A stretch of DNA of 64,000 nt from Brienomyrus brachyistius (GCF_023856365.1 NW_026042827.1:26912-90911); one strand, 5' to 3'; positions 40,399 to 50,964 are shown, counted from the first letter of the stretch. The notes: generated by a model not told the origin, from the sequence alone. Made by a program: numbers and translations.

Positions 40399-43281
40399 CA
40401 ACTCAACAAGGCACAGCAGCAGACCGAGAGCCAACGTCTCGGTCTGCTGCAAGAGGTATACTATTGGCTAAACCAGCCCGACGTCCGGGAGGATCCCGTC
40501 GCGCTGAACTTAGCCACTGACAGCTGCGATCTCCTGCTGGCGATGTCCCCATCGGAGGGCGGGCATCGTCTAGGAGAGGTGCGCTCCCACCTCAACCAGC
40601 TGGTTCAGCGCCTAACAGCGCGGAGGTTGGGGCTGGACGCACGGTGCGTCCCGGAGGTTGTTCCCCAGCCGTCCGTCCTGTCGGACGTGGAACAGCCTCC
40701 CGCGGACACCATGACGAAGAGGAAGAAGAAGAAGAAGAAGAAGCACGCGATCGCCCCTGCAATCGTTTTGGGAGCGTGCGCGCTCATCCCCGCTTCTCTC
40801 CTAACCGGGGAATTGGAGGACTCCCCGGCTGACCTCGACGTCATCACCGCAGCTAAGCTGCCTGCGCTGGCAGCTTCCCCAGTCCGGGGAGAGCACCCAG
40901 CCGCCGCTGAGCTGCTACCGCCCCTCGAGCGGTACTACTTCCGGCCGGAGCGGCTGGCCAACAAGGGGGCCCGCGCGGTGCGGGACGCTATCCCGCGTGT
41001 GCCCCGGGCACTTAAAGGGACCACGTCCGTCTTGCCCGCACGGGACCTACCGGTCCCGCCGCCTGCAGCCCCTGCTCAGCCCGAGCAGCCGCCTCCTGTG
41101 CCTGCAGCCCCTGCTCAGCCCGAGCAGCCGCCTCCTGTGCCTGCAGCCCCTGCTCAGCCCGAGCAGCCGCCTCCTGTGCCTGCAGCCCCTGCTCAGCCCG
41201 AGCAGCCGCCTCCTGTGCCTGCAGCCCCTGCTCAGCCCGAGCAGCAGCCGCCATTGCCGGCGGACCCCGCTCCCGTGCAGCCGCCATTACCGGCGGACCC
41301 CGCTCCCGTGCAGCCGCCTGCGCAGCCGCCTTCGCTGCCTGCGCAGCCGCCTTCGCTGCCTGCACAGCCCCCTTCGCCTGCTGCAGCTCCAGGGCAGGCG
41401 CCCCCACTGCAGCCGCCTGCTGCAGCTCCCGGGCAGGCGCCCCCACTGCAGCCACCTGCTGCAGCTCCCGGGCAGGCGCCCCCACTGCAGCCAGCTCCTG
41501 TTCCTGACCGTGCTCCTGTTCCTGCAGAGGCGCCCCCTCTGCAGCCGCCTGCTGCAGCTCCCGGGCAGGCGCCCCCACTGCAGCCAGCTCCTGTTCCTGA
41601 CCGTGCTCCTGTTCCTGCAGAGGCGCCCCCTCTGCAGCCGCCTGCTGCAGCTCCCGGGCAGGCGCCCCCACTGCAGCCACCTGCTGCAGCTCCCGGGCAG
41701 GCGCCCCCACTGCAGCCAGCTCCTGTTCCTGACCGTGCTCCTGTTCCTGCAGAGGCGCCCCCTCTGCAGCCGCCTGCTGCAGCTCCCGGGCAGGCGCCCC
41801 CACTGCAGCCGCCTGCTGCAGCTCCCGGGCAGGCGCCCCCACTGCAGCCGCCTGCTGCAGCTCCCGGGCAGGCGCCCCCACTGCAGCCAGCTCCTGTTCC
41901 TGACCGCGCTCCTGTTCCTGCAGAGGTGCCCCCTCTGCAGCCGCCTGCTGCAGCTCCCGGGCAGGTGCCCCCACTGCAGCCATCTGCTGCAGCTCCCGGG
42001 CAGGCGCCCCCACTGCAGCCAGCTCCTGTTCCTGACCGTGCTCCTGTTCCTGCAGAGGCGCCCCCTCTGCAGCCGCCTGCTGCAGCTCCCGGGCAGGTGC
42101 CCCCACTGCAGCCATCTGCTGCAGCTCCCGGGCAGGCGCCCCCACTGCAGCCAGCTCCTGTTCCTGACCGCGCTCCTGTTCCTGACCGCGCTGCAGCAGC
42201 TCCCGAGGCGCCCCCTGACCGCGCTGCAGCAGCTCCCGAGGCGCCCCCTGACCGCGCTGCAGCAGCTCCCGAGGCGCCCCCTGACCGCGCTGCAGCAGCT
42301 CCCGAGGCGCCCCCTGACCGCGCTGCAGCAGCTCCCGAGGCGCCCCCTGACCGCGCTGCAGCAGCTCCCGAGGCGCCCCCTCCGCCTGCTGACCCGGTTC
42401 CTGTCCCTGGCCCCGCTCCTGTCCCTGGCCCCGCTCCTGTGACTCCTTCACCCTCACCCCGGCGACATCGACCCCGACCGGGGGTCGGTATGTCTGTGTC
42501 CCGCAGAGGGAGGGGACACAGACGTCGGACTGGGGTCCCTCCTGCCCTGCCCCCTGGCTCGCCCTCCCTCGCCTGCGCTCTGGCTCGGTTGGCGCCTGCA
42601 GGTCCTGGCCCTCCGGGTCGGCTGTCGCCTACGGGTCCCCCTCCGATGCCTCGTCACCCTGCCTCGCTCCCCCCTCCGGTGCCTGGTCGGTCGCCTGCGG
42701 GCTCCCCGACGGCGGCTCCTCGGTTGCCTGCGGGGCCCCTACCTCCGGCCCTCCACCGGACGTCGCCGCCTGCTGCGGCTCCCCCCTCCTCCGGGCATTC
42801 GCCGTGGGCCCCTCCTGCTCCCTCGTCCCCTTCCCCGGTGCTCCCTCCTGCTTCCTCCCTGGCCCCTCCGCGGGTCCCTCGCCCTGCCTCCTCGGCCCCT
42901 CCGAGGTCCCCTCCGGCTCCGGCCTCCCGGCCGCCTGCGGCCCCTCCGGCTGCCTCCCGTCGCCCGCAGGGGCTCCCTCGGGCTCCCCTTCCTTCCTCCT
43001 CCTTCTCTCCCTTCTTTCCTGTCTCTGTCCCGCCTGTCTTTGTTCCTCCTCCTGCCTTTGTCCCGCCGTCCTCTGTTCCTGGTCCCTTTGTTCCGCCCCG
43101 CTCTGTTCCTGGTTTCCCGTCGTTCCCTCCCGTCACTCCCGCTCCTTTTGTTCCACCTGTTCCCTCTGTTCCTCCCTTCCTGGTCTGTCTGTCGGCTTTT
43201 CCTGTCTTGTGTAGTGTCCTGTCCTGGCTCCTGCCTCTTTGTCTGTTTTGCCTGTCTGTCTTGTTCCCTGTTCCCCGTTGA
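40390..43281 (+). CDS. Proline-rich repeat protein of the LTR element (963 codons)
   Basis: I start at ATG 40390, just inside the LTR; the open frame itself extends further back into the LTR. Residues 1-80 are Leu/Gln-rich and probably helical (MTDQLNKAQQQ, LLQEVYYWLN). Next comes a polybasic run (TKRKKKKKKKH, possible nuclear or nucleic-acid-binding signal), and an Ala/Leu stretch. From about residue 215 there are five tandem arrays of Pro/Ala/Gln units. The C-terminal third is Pro/Ser-rich, ending in a hydrophobic cysteine-containing stretch (SWLLPLCLFCLSVLF). Stop TGA 43279-43281. I recognise no known domain. By position it is a gag replacement. It may be a structural or RNA-binding protein, but that is speculation. 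Confidence 0.7.
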   Translation: MTDQLNKAQQQTESQRLGLLQEVYYWLNQPDVREDPVALNLATDSCDLLLAMSPSEGGHRLGEVRSHLNQLVQRLTARRLGLDARCVPEVVPQPSVLSDVEQPPADTMTKRKKKKKKKHAIAPAIVLGACALIPASLLTGELEDSPADLDVITAAKLPALAASPVRGEHPAAAELLPPLERYYFRPERLANKGARAVRDAIPRVPRALKGTTSVLPARDLPVPPPAAPAQPEQPPPVPAAPAQPEQPPPVPAAPAQPEQPPPVPAAPAQPEQPPPVPAAPAQPEQQPPLPADPAPVQPPLPADPAPVQPPAQPPSLPAQPPSLPAQPPSPAAAPGQAPPLQPPAAAPGQAPPLQPPAAAPGQAPPLQPAPVPDRAPVPAEAPPLQPPAAAPGQAPPLQPAPVPDRAPVPAEAPPLQPPAAAPGQAPPLQPPAAAPGQAPPLQPAPVPDRAPVPAEAPPLQPPAAAPGQAPPLQPPAAAPGQAPPLQPPAAAPGQAPPLQPAPVPDRAPVPAEVPPLQPPAAAPGQVPPLQPSAAAPGQAPPLQPAPVPDRAPVPAEAPPLQPPAAAPGQVPPLQPSAAAPGQAPPLQPAPVPDRAPVPDRAAAAPEAPPDRAAAAPEAPPDRAAAAPEAPPDRAAAAPEAPPDRAAAAPEAPPDRAAAAPEAPPPPADPVPVPGPAPVPGPAPVTPSPSPRRHRPRPGVGMSVSRRGRGHRRRTGVPPALPPGSPSLACALARLAPAGPGPPGRLSPTGPPPMPRHPASLPPPVPGRSPAGSPTAAPRLPAGPLPPALHRTSPPAAAPPSSGHSPWAPPAPSSPSPVLPPASSLAPPRVPRPASSAPPRSPPAPASRPPAAPPAASRRPQGLPRAPLPSSSFSPFFPVSVPPVFVPPPAFVPPSSVPGPFVPPRSVPGFPSFPPVTPAPFVPPVPSVPPFLVCLSAFPVLCSVLSWLLPLCLFCLSVLFPVPR
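41062..42381 (+). repeat. Coding tandem arrays in the proline-rich ORF
   Basis: Array A: 39-bp unit (13 codons, PAAPAQPEQPPPV), four full and one partial, 41062-41244. Array B: 33 bp (PPLPADPAPVQ), two units, 41248-41313. Array C: 21-bp class (AQPPSLP), 41314-41380. Array D: 39-bp PAAAPGQAPPLQP units mixed with PVPDRAPVPAEAPPL blocks as a higher-order repeat, 41383-42180. Array E: 33 bp (DRAAAAPEAPP), six units, 42184-42381. All periods are multiples of three. The repeats also keep a second plus frame and a minus frame open. Confidence 0.9.
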
Positions 43282-43370
43282 TTTTTTTTGCCCTTGTCTT
43301 TCAGGTTCTGGTTTCCCGGTCTCGTCCCGTCCTTCGCCTCCTCCCGGGCGCGCCCGGTGTAGCGCGCCTT

Positions 43371-43383
43371 TGGGGGGGGGTTC
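43371..43383 (+). promoter_or_regulatory. Polypurine tract of the proline-rich element
   Basis: A G-run followed by TTC directly before the 3' LTR. The same motif (CTTTGGGGGGGGG-type in minus sense) stands at 61206-61222 in copy 2. The last three bases (TTC) are unusual for a polypurine tract but conserved. Confidence 0.65.
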
Positions 43384-43669
43384 TGTGACGCCCGCTCCGT
43401 CCGCTCCTCGTGTGTGCCACGCCCCCTAATTACCCACGTGTGATTTCCTGATCGTGCCCAGTCGTGTCTTGTTTCCTGTTGCCTTGTTTCTTGTATTTAA
43501 GTTCCTGTTGTGTACTAATCCAGTGTCTGTCATTGATGTTAGTTGGCGTCTTCTGTTCCCTGCCCCGTCTTTCGGAATAAACCCCTTGTTTGCCCTGATT
43601 ACGGCGTGTTTGCCCGTTTCTGCCTGCTCGCCCGCACGATCGCCGCTCTGCCCGCGATCGAGTGTGACA
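43384..43669 (+). repeat. 3' LTR of the proline-rich element (286 bp)
   Basis: Same length and, by eye, same sequence as 40102-40387. AATAAA at 43576-43581. Followed by target duplication TTATG. Confidence 0.95.
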
Positions 43670-43674
43670 TTATG

Positions 43675-44985
43675 TATATACTGCCTCCAGTTACTTAATG
43701 CCTAACTTTAATACATTGATTGATTTGTTCACTGCTGCAGCCTGTGTCAACTTTCCTTTCAGACAGATGTAAAGTCCATTCTGTTTTTGTTCTGTGTAGT
43801 TTTTTTTGAACAGCATATGGCTGAATTCTGTTAAACCTCAGACTGAAGAAAATTGTGTTAATTGAAAAGCAAATATCAAAAACTCAGTCTGCAGGAATGT
43901 TTTTCTAAATATTTCTGTGGACTTTTGGAAATTTCACGAAATTCCATTGCTCCATTACATAAACACTGAGTGAGATTTCATTCCCATTACTGCAACGTAT
44001 GAAGAGGATTATGACTTATTACTTTAGGTTATCGGACTGAGTGAGTTTTCGAAATTTGCTCTTCGATAACTGAAGCAGTGCTGTGAATGCAGAGGTTATA
44101 TGCGTCGCATATCAACAGAACTGTATGTTTATGTCTTGTCTTAATTATTTTGATTAAATGTCTAACTATTCCCAATATGTGTGAACATACTTGGCCAAAT
44201 AAAGCTGATTCTGATTCAGTCAGAGGGTAATCGTCGGTGTGCTGTACTATCGTGGTGACCCACACAGAGAGCTTAGGACCATGATTTCAGTGTGTGCTTG
44301 TGTGAGGGGACAGGCAGGGCGGCGGCTCACTGGGTGATGCACTCCTGTGGGTATAGGGGCTGGGATAGGGGGCGGAGCAGTTACTCCTCAAGGAGGAGTA
44401 ACAGTCACAGCCGTGGGGGGAGGAGAGGGAGAGGGTGCTCCCAAACTGGGGGTGTGGGTTTGATGAAGAGCAGAGAGACCCTGAGCCTGGGATGAACCAG
44501 CTGCCTACTGAAACGAAAGCGGATAAAGACAGAAACTAGAACCTCAAACTAAACAACACAAACAACAATATCAAGTTATATTCAATCATTAAACCGTTAT
44601 ATATTTAATCTAAACAATAGTAATAAATATCGTTCCGATTCAAAATATCATTTACGGGTGAATCTTATGACTTGCATTGGGAAACAGGAAACGGGCCAAG
44701 CTGCAGGGCCAGTTCAAAGGCATAGTGCGAGGCGCCCAGAAAGGGGGCGAGGTCTGGGCGGAGTCAGCTAAAGAAGAAAAAGGCCTGACCTTTTTCTGGA
44801 TGCTGTGGACTGTGTTTGTGTGTGAGCTGCAGCTGCATGTTCCTTACATTTTTTTTATTAACACCAGCACCGTGAGGTTTGGCCTGGACTGGGTCCTGTC
44901 CTGCACGGTTGAAGACATGTTGACTGATGGTCAGCCCGTGTTCTGTTGGATCCCACAGAAAGGAAATGGGAATCCCGTTTGGATC
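43675..44985. other. No gene recognised; small palindrome
   Basis: 44381-44403 reads gttactcctcaaggaggagtaac, a 10-bp inverted repeat with a 3-nt loop (given here for position; non-coding). The frame at 44677-44994 has no recognisable domain. Confidence 0.4.
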
Positions 44986-45751
44986 GGATGCTGACAGTTG
45001 AAAAAAAACTCATGTCTGTGTGTTATGAAAGAATATCAATAAATGTTTCCGAAAGGGGATGACTCATTTGGTAATTATTTACGGCTTATGTTATGGCTGA
45101 GAAATTTACAGTCTTTACTAAAGTCTGACTTCTTTCGAGTCACCTTTAATATAGATTGGACACTCTCTATGCTATGTACAATACTTATATAGATGGTACA
45201 TGTTTACTTGCTTGCACAGATGGTTGATTAGGTAATTAGTGTAAGTGTGTGTGTGTGTGTGTGTGTGTCCAATCGCATGTATGTCCAAGGTCCATAGTAA
45301 GTAATATACACTGATCAAGAGATGCCTGAAAGTGGATGAAAGAGGACATTAGTGGGTGTATCACTTAGTGTAACGCGTGCAGGAAAATGAGCAGGACTGC
45401 AAGCCATATAATGACCCACTGTCCTTATCTAGCTCTTAATACAGTATGCATACAGTGATGTATCTACAATGGACAGCTACTATAAGCAGATAGCACAGTA
45501 CAGGTGCTTAATCTGTATGCTATTTCCATCCATCCATTGTCCAAACCGCTTATCCTACTGGGTCACAGGGGGTCCGGAGTCTATCCCGGAATCAATGGGC
45601 ACGAGGCAGGGAAGAACCCAGGATGGGGGGCCAGCCCATCACAGCTCACACTCACACACCATTCACTCACACATGCACACCTACGGGCAATTTAGCTACT
45701 CCAATTAGCCTCAGCATGTTTTTGGACTGTGGGGGGAAACCGGAGGAAACT
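44986..45751. repeat. Left arm of a large inverted duplication (includes SINE part 45527-45751)
   Basis: From 'ggatgctgacagttgaaaaa' at 44986 onward, the sequence is the near-exact reverse complement of the right arm ending at 47636. It includes a (GT)n stretch at about 45247-45270. The inner part, 45527-45751, is a minus-orientation SINE lacking its tRNA-like head. The SINE insertion-site word 'ctgtatgctatttc' is included, so the duplication copied an already inserted SINE. Confidence 0.85.
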
Positions 45752-46746
45752 AGCAGCTTTGTGTGGTAATTGTTTGTATTAAAAATACATTGGATCAAGT
45801 CAAATTATTTTTATGAAGAATTAACATCTAAAAGCTGCTAGTAGACCGTGGGAAAATAATTTTTCTATTTTCTTGCTGCCATCTCGTGGCCAAAAGTAGG
45901 TATTGCAATTTCCATCATATGTAAGAGGGCCTGCCCATCAGAGTAATGTACATCCTGTGACATGTATTGACTATCAAGACAAACTGAAACACGGTGTATT
46001 AGGCTGTCAATGAGTACTGGACTAGGGTGAAAAACTGCCTGATAATCTACCTATTAACTAGAAGAGTACAAACTGGAGACGGATCCCCTAATACAGAGGG
46101 ATTAACGTCTGTGCCACATCCAGAACCATTCAGTGTAGGAGTCTGGTGGTTCTACTGGATACTGACAAGTACCCAGCCCCTTTGTTCCCTCTGATAATCA
46201 TCAGTCCTCCTCTGAATGCCTTCACCACTCTATTCCTGAATAGGTACACATTTAAATATGCTAGCAAGATCAAGGTATTGGGATAACTGTTAGGTTCGCT
46301 GTTAAGAGAGTTGCAGTGAAAACCATCATACACAGTGGCCCTTTCTGGATAAGATTACCTCCCTCTGATCTAACAGGTCAAGATCAAAGCAAGGTGCATT
46401 GCAATGTCTGACACCCAGCACACTACAGCATATAAAATACAGGTATCCATCGCCTTCCGCATTTGGAACCAGGACCACTTGTTGCAAGTCAATTTGGGCG
46501 TATCTCAAGTTATACGAGAGAGGCAAGACATTAAGGACAGTATACACAGTACTGAAATAATAATGTACATATTAAACCACAGCACTTAATAAACAGATAC
46601 TGCACTTACATTTCACAAAAAAAAAATAAAGCACAGATTGCACTAAGAAATCAAAAGATGCATGTGCTAGCAAACAGTGGGAGCTGAGGAAGAAGCAGTG
46701 GTGAAATACTTTATTGTACAGTACAGTAAGTTTCTTTTTATAGAAT
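45752..46746. other. Spacer of the inverted duplication; no gene
   Basis: About 1 kb of unique-looking DNA with short open frames on both strands and no domains. Confidence 0.4.
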
Positions 46747-47123
46747 GAAATAGCATACAGGGGGCGGCATGGTGGTGCAGTGGTTAGCACTGTTGCCTCA
46801 CACCTCTGGGACCCGGGTTCGAGTCTCTGCCTGGGTCACATGGGTGTGGAGTTTGCATGTTCTCCCCATGTCGTCGTGGGGTTTCCTCCCGCAGTCCAAG
46901 AATATGCTGAGAATATGCTGAGGCTAACTGGAGTTACTAAATTGCCCGTAGGTATGCATGTATGAGTGAATAGTGTGTGAGTGTGCCCTGTGATGGGCTG
47001 GCTCCCCATCCTGGGTTGTTCCCTGCCTCGTGCCCATTGCTTCCGGGATAGGCTCCAGACCCCCCACGACCCAGTAGGATAAGCGGTTTGGACAATGGAT
47101 GGATGGATGGAAATAGCATACAG
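46747..47123 (+). mobile_element. Full-length SINE with 14-bp TSD, inside the right arm
   Basis: The SINE 46761-47109 begins GGGGCGGCATGGTGGTGCAG. It has an A-box-like GTGCAGTGGTTAGCAC and a B box GGTTCGAGTCT (near 46817), so the head is tRNA-derived with a pol III promoter. The body ends 'ataagcggtttggacaatgg' with an ATGG tail. The direct repeat GAAATAGCATACAG stands at 46747-46760 and 47110-47123. This is the best reference copy of the family in this window. Confidence 0.93.
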
Positions 47124-47636
47124 ATCTTATAAGCACCTGTACTGTGCTATCTGCTCATAGTAGCTGTCCATTGTAGATACATCACTGTATGCATACTGTA
47201 TTAAGAGCTAGACAAGGGTCATTATATGGCTTGCAGTCCTGCTCATTTTCCTGCACGCGTTACACTAAGTGATACACCCACTAATGTCCTCTTTTATCCA
47301 CTTTCGGGCATCTCTTGATCAGTGTATATTATTTACTATGGACCTTGGACATACATGCGATTGAACGCACACACACACTTACACTAATTACCTAATCATC
47401 CATCTGTGCAAGCAGGTAAACATTTACCATCTATGTAAGTATTGCACATTGCATAGAGAGTGTCCAATCTATATTAAAGGTGACTCAAAAGAAGTCAGAC
47501 TTCAGTAAAGACTGTAAATTGGCAGCCATAACATAAGCCGTAAATAATTACCAAATGAGTCATCCCCTTTCGGAAACATTTATTGATATTCTTTCATAAC
47601 ACACAGACATGAGTTTTTTTTCAACTGTCAGCATCC
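46870..47636. repeat. Right arm of the large inverted duplication
   Basis: The reverse complement of 44986-45751, with scattered substitutions and small gaps (for example the dinucleotide repeat is contracted). The outer end is 'caactgtcagcatcc' at 47636. Confidence 0.85.
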
Positions 47637-47649
47637 TTCTCGATTGTCA

Positions 47650-47985
47650 GAAGCTCTGCGCTAGAGGGAGGTTTACTGGTCTTATACTCTTCTGGCACCT
47701 TGTGTGATTCCTGACTTGGGACATCAGTTTGGCTCCTTCTGTATGTGGTTTACATTGTATTTGTTCTTTAAAGTTGCCCCTTCAGAATTAGACAGTGTAA
47801 CCAGCTTGCCACATATTGCCTGGATGACATAAGGTCCGGTAAAATCCGGTTCCGTTCTTCCTCCTTTCCGTCCCCGCTTCCTCATGTTGAACAGAAGCGC
47901 CTCATCTCCAACATGATAAACTGTGTTTTGGTACCTCTTTTGTATTCGTTTACCACATGCCTGCTTCTGTTTTTCCTGTGACTAG
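47650..47985 (-). pseudogene. Ty3/gypsy-type integrase C-terminal remnant
   Basis: Read on the minus strand from about 47981: QKQACGKRIQKRYQNTVYHVGDEALLFNMRKRG..., then TGPYVIQAICGKLVTL. This is the pattern of an integrase C-terminal domain (GDxVLLxNxRK ... F-T-GPY-x-I). No DDE core is adjacent. It abuts the outer end of the inverted duplication. Confidence 0.7.
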
Positions 47986-48284
47986 GAGATGTTTTCAGCT
48001 GTTGTTGCTTATTGTCTCAACTACTTTATTTTTTTCATCAAAAAACGTGCCGTAGCTTTTCTCATCGGGAAGAATAATTGTGGAAAGCTGAAGTGGAAAA
48101 ACATTCATAGCAAATTATTATTATTCACAGATCATTATAAAGAGTCATTTTCTAAAAGCATTAAGAACAATGTAATTTGCTGTTTCAAGATATGTTTTTA
48201 AATAACTACTTGTCAGTCATAAGAAACTCTTCAACACACATGATCCGATCTTGCCACAAATCATTTTTAATCTCACTTTTGTTG

Positions 48285-48479
48285 CCAGCAGTTCAGACAT
48301 TAATGGCTGTGTGTTGAGTTATTTTGAGGGGACATCAAATTTACACCATTATACAAGCTGTACACTGATTACTTTACATTCTATCAGAGTTTCATATCTT
48401 TAACGTTGTCCCTTGAAAAGATATAATAAAATATTTACAAAAATGTGTGGGGTGTACTCACTTTTGTGAGATACTGTAT
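48285..48479 (+). mobile_element. Tc1/mariner-like transposon 3' end
   Basis: The order 'ttgccagcagttcagacatt', 'gagttattttgaggggacat', 'aagatataataaaatattta' and the terminal 'ggtgtactcacttttgtgag' plus 'atactgta' is the 3' end of a common fish Tc1-like element. The transposase gene and the other end are missing. Confidence 0.85.
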
Positions 48480-49718
48480 ATTAAGGGATTGATTGTCAAT
48501 AATATCAGTAATTCCTGATGTAATGTTAAAAGAATAGAGCCTGTCTCACACAGTTCTAAAACAACCTCAAAAACAGACTTACCATTTTATGTCATCATTC
48601 GTTTTCTCATCCAGGCCATTGGTTTGGGGATGATATGCAGCAGTGATCAACGGCAGAACAGGGGCTCTGAACGCAGTATGGATTAAAAAGGAATTAACCA
48701 TCTCTCTCAATATAAAATTAGGATCATTTATTCTCTACAGAGGCCCCCATAGAATAGTGCATCCATCCCCTCACTCATGTTTAGACAGACGTAAGGCAAC
48801 AGGCCAATGACATTCAGAACAGCAACAACATCAACAATTGTACAGCTAGTTTTAAAATTTAATAAAAAAGACAAACCAATTAGGTAATATTAATGAAATT
48901 ATTAAAATGTGCAGATTAATAGTCAGAAATAATTTGCGATTTTAAGAGCGGAAAGGATACATTAAAACTCAATTACATTTATCCCTTAATAATATAAAAA
49001 GGTTTTTGAATTTTACATCATGATAAATGCGAACTATATGTGATTACTAATTACTGTTGACTAATTTCCTGTCTGGACGTTTCCCTCCTCATTGTTAAAA
49101 GTCATTATATGTCTGGGTGCCAGTCAGTGGAAGCACACAGACATGTTGGCCAGCTGTCATATTCATTCAGCACCAGCCCATCAAGTAGAGAATTCAGCAC
49201 CACGGACAGTGACCTGTGTTACAATGACATCAGGTCATTGGCTCTAAATATTTTTCTAGAAATAACTAAATGGCTCTATTGTAGAAATTTCCAGCCAGAG
49301 TCTTGTGGTGCGTTCGTTTTTCTCTCGGAACTTGGAAATTCCAAATTGGGTGACATCACATCCAACAATCTCCCGTTCAAGCTAGCACAACTCGGAACAA
49401 ACATGGCTGCCTCCATGAATACGCTGCTGTGTTGTTGCTTTATATTTTAGCAGTTATGGAGTAAGATTATTATTTCAGACAAATAAACAAGAAACAGGAA
49501 CTAGTCAAACCACATTAAAAGCTTTATAAAGTATTTTAGTACATTCATAGCGATATTCTTTTTTCGAGAGGCAAACAAACTACAAACAAACCAAAAACAC
49601 TAACAAGTCTGGTAAAAATCTGATATTGCATGTTAGGATACTGTTTACGGTCACAATATGGTATTCTCTAAATCGAACACGTGCAATTACATTAATAATT
49701 ACTAATAATTATAAATAA
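48480..49718. other. No gene recognised
   Basis: AT-rich, with short open frames and no domain. A (TAA)n microsatellite at 49716-49731 marks the SINE insertion point. Confidence 0.4.
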
Positions 49719-49732
49719 TAATAATAATAAAT

Positions 49733-50086
49733 GGGCGGTATGGTCGTGCACTGGTTAGCACTGTTGCCTCACACCTCTGGGACCCAGGTTCAAATCTCCG
49801 CCTGGGTCACATGTGTGTGGAGTTTGCATGTTCTCCCCATGTCGTCGTGGGGTTTCCTCCGGGTACTCCGGTTCCCCCCCACAGTCCAAAAACATGCTGA
49901 GGCTAATTGGACTTGCTAAATTGCCCGTAGGAATGCATGTGAGAGTGCATGGTGTGTGTGAGTGTGCCCTGCGATGGGCTGGCCCCCCATCCTGGGTTGT
50001 TCCCAGCCTCGTGCCCATTGCTTCCGGGATAGGCTCCGGACCCCCCGTGACCCAGTAGGATAAGCAGTTTGGAAAATGGATGGATG
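49733..50086 (+). mobile_element. Full-length SINE inserted at a TAA repeat
   Basis: Same family as 46761-47109: head 'gggcggtatggtcgtgcact', B-box-like GGTTCAAATCT, body and tail ATGGATGG. The flanks on both sides read 'ataataataaat', the target duplication within the microsatellite. Confidence 0.9.
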
Positions 50087-50964
50087 GGATAATAATAAAT
50101 TTAACAAAATAAACATTTTTAAGGATTTGTAAAATAGAATTAATGTTGAGTGTGTAAGCCGCCATGTTGAAATTACGTCACAGGGGCAACTCGGACAAGA
50201 AGATTCTGTCAGACATTAACGTCATAAAAGAGGCGTTTCTAATGGGAAGTGATGTTTTTCGTGACGTTTTTGTCCGAGTTGGAGTGAAATAATCAAACGC
50301 AGCATGTGTTCCTATTTGAAGAGAATATTCTATTTTTATTCTAAGGAACTACAGAAAATCAGCTCTGCATGTGATCTCCCCTTTACTGCTCGAGCAGGGC
50401 ACACGCACATCAACAAGTGTCAAGGCAGCAAGTGCATGCAAACAACTTCTCAGGACGGTTACAGTATAGGACCTTCAGAAAGAGCCAGACTGCGGCGTCA
50501 TTCAGAGATTCCATTGTCTAAGGCTTGCACTAAAACATTACAGCATATTTAAACAAAGTAGCATGGCACCTGTGTCAGAATCCCTCCCTGCCTTGTTCTG
50601 TTCTCTCTTTGTTGTCCCCATTTAGCCAGCACATGTCACTGGCCATCCTGACTCCTCTTTTGATTGTGGGTTTTAAGGATATCAGTGGGTCTGTGTTTTC
50701 ATAATTGTCCCCCAGGCCACCATGCTGCTCAGCCCTTGATTCCAACTACAGTTGCAATCAGGTGGTTCTCAATCTACTAGGACTGTATAACAGGATTGGC
50801 CACCTGTTCTACCTTTACTCGTTCAGCCGCATTCATGAGTCTGGCCTATAGGTTATTCAAATTTTGTCCTGCCAAATTTACCGGACAGGAGGTGGACACT
50901 GCAAATGAATGTGTGAATACTCCAATACCTACATCTTTACAAGTTACCTGAAGTGGTTTGGTAA
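50087..50964. other. No gene recognised
   Basis: The frame 50304-50552 has no domain. Nothing else is seen. Confidence 0.4.

Larger units (their letters stand above)
40097..43674 (+). mobile_element. Intact non-autonomous LTR retroelement encoding a proline-rich protein
   Basis: The 3568-bp element (40102-43669) has 286-bp LTRs that look identical and a perfect 5-bp target duplication TTATG (40097-40101 and 43670-43674). The internal part holds one long frame and a polypurine tract. I find none of the usual motifs: no CCHC knuckle, no D-T/S-G protease, no YxDD reverse transcriptase, no HHCC/DDE integrase. It must use proteins of an autonomous partner. The 5-bp duplication and the self-priming signal suggest a Ty3/gypsy partner of the Tf1/sushi type (inference). 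The LTRs suggest very recent movement. Confidence 0.92.

Noticed and set aside
41012..42457. 481-codon open frames on the minus strand and in a second plus frame over the proline-rich arrays
   Set aside because: They exist because the repeat periods are multiples of three, so every stop-free frame stays open. They lack the non-repeat N- and C-parts that the 40390 frame has, and no independent signal supports them.
44677..44994. 105-codon open frame with KRAKLQGQFKGIVRGAQK
   Set aside because: I considered a small secreted or Ig-like protein, but it has no signal peptide at its start, no splice support and no recognised domain.
49109..49450. 113-codon open frame
   Set aside because: No domain, AT-rich flanks and no splice or promoter evidence. 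The length is unremarkable for chance.
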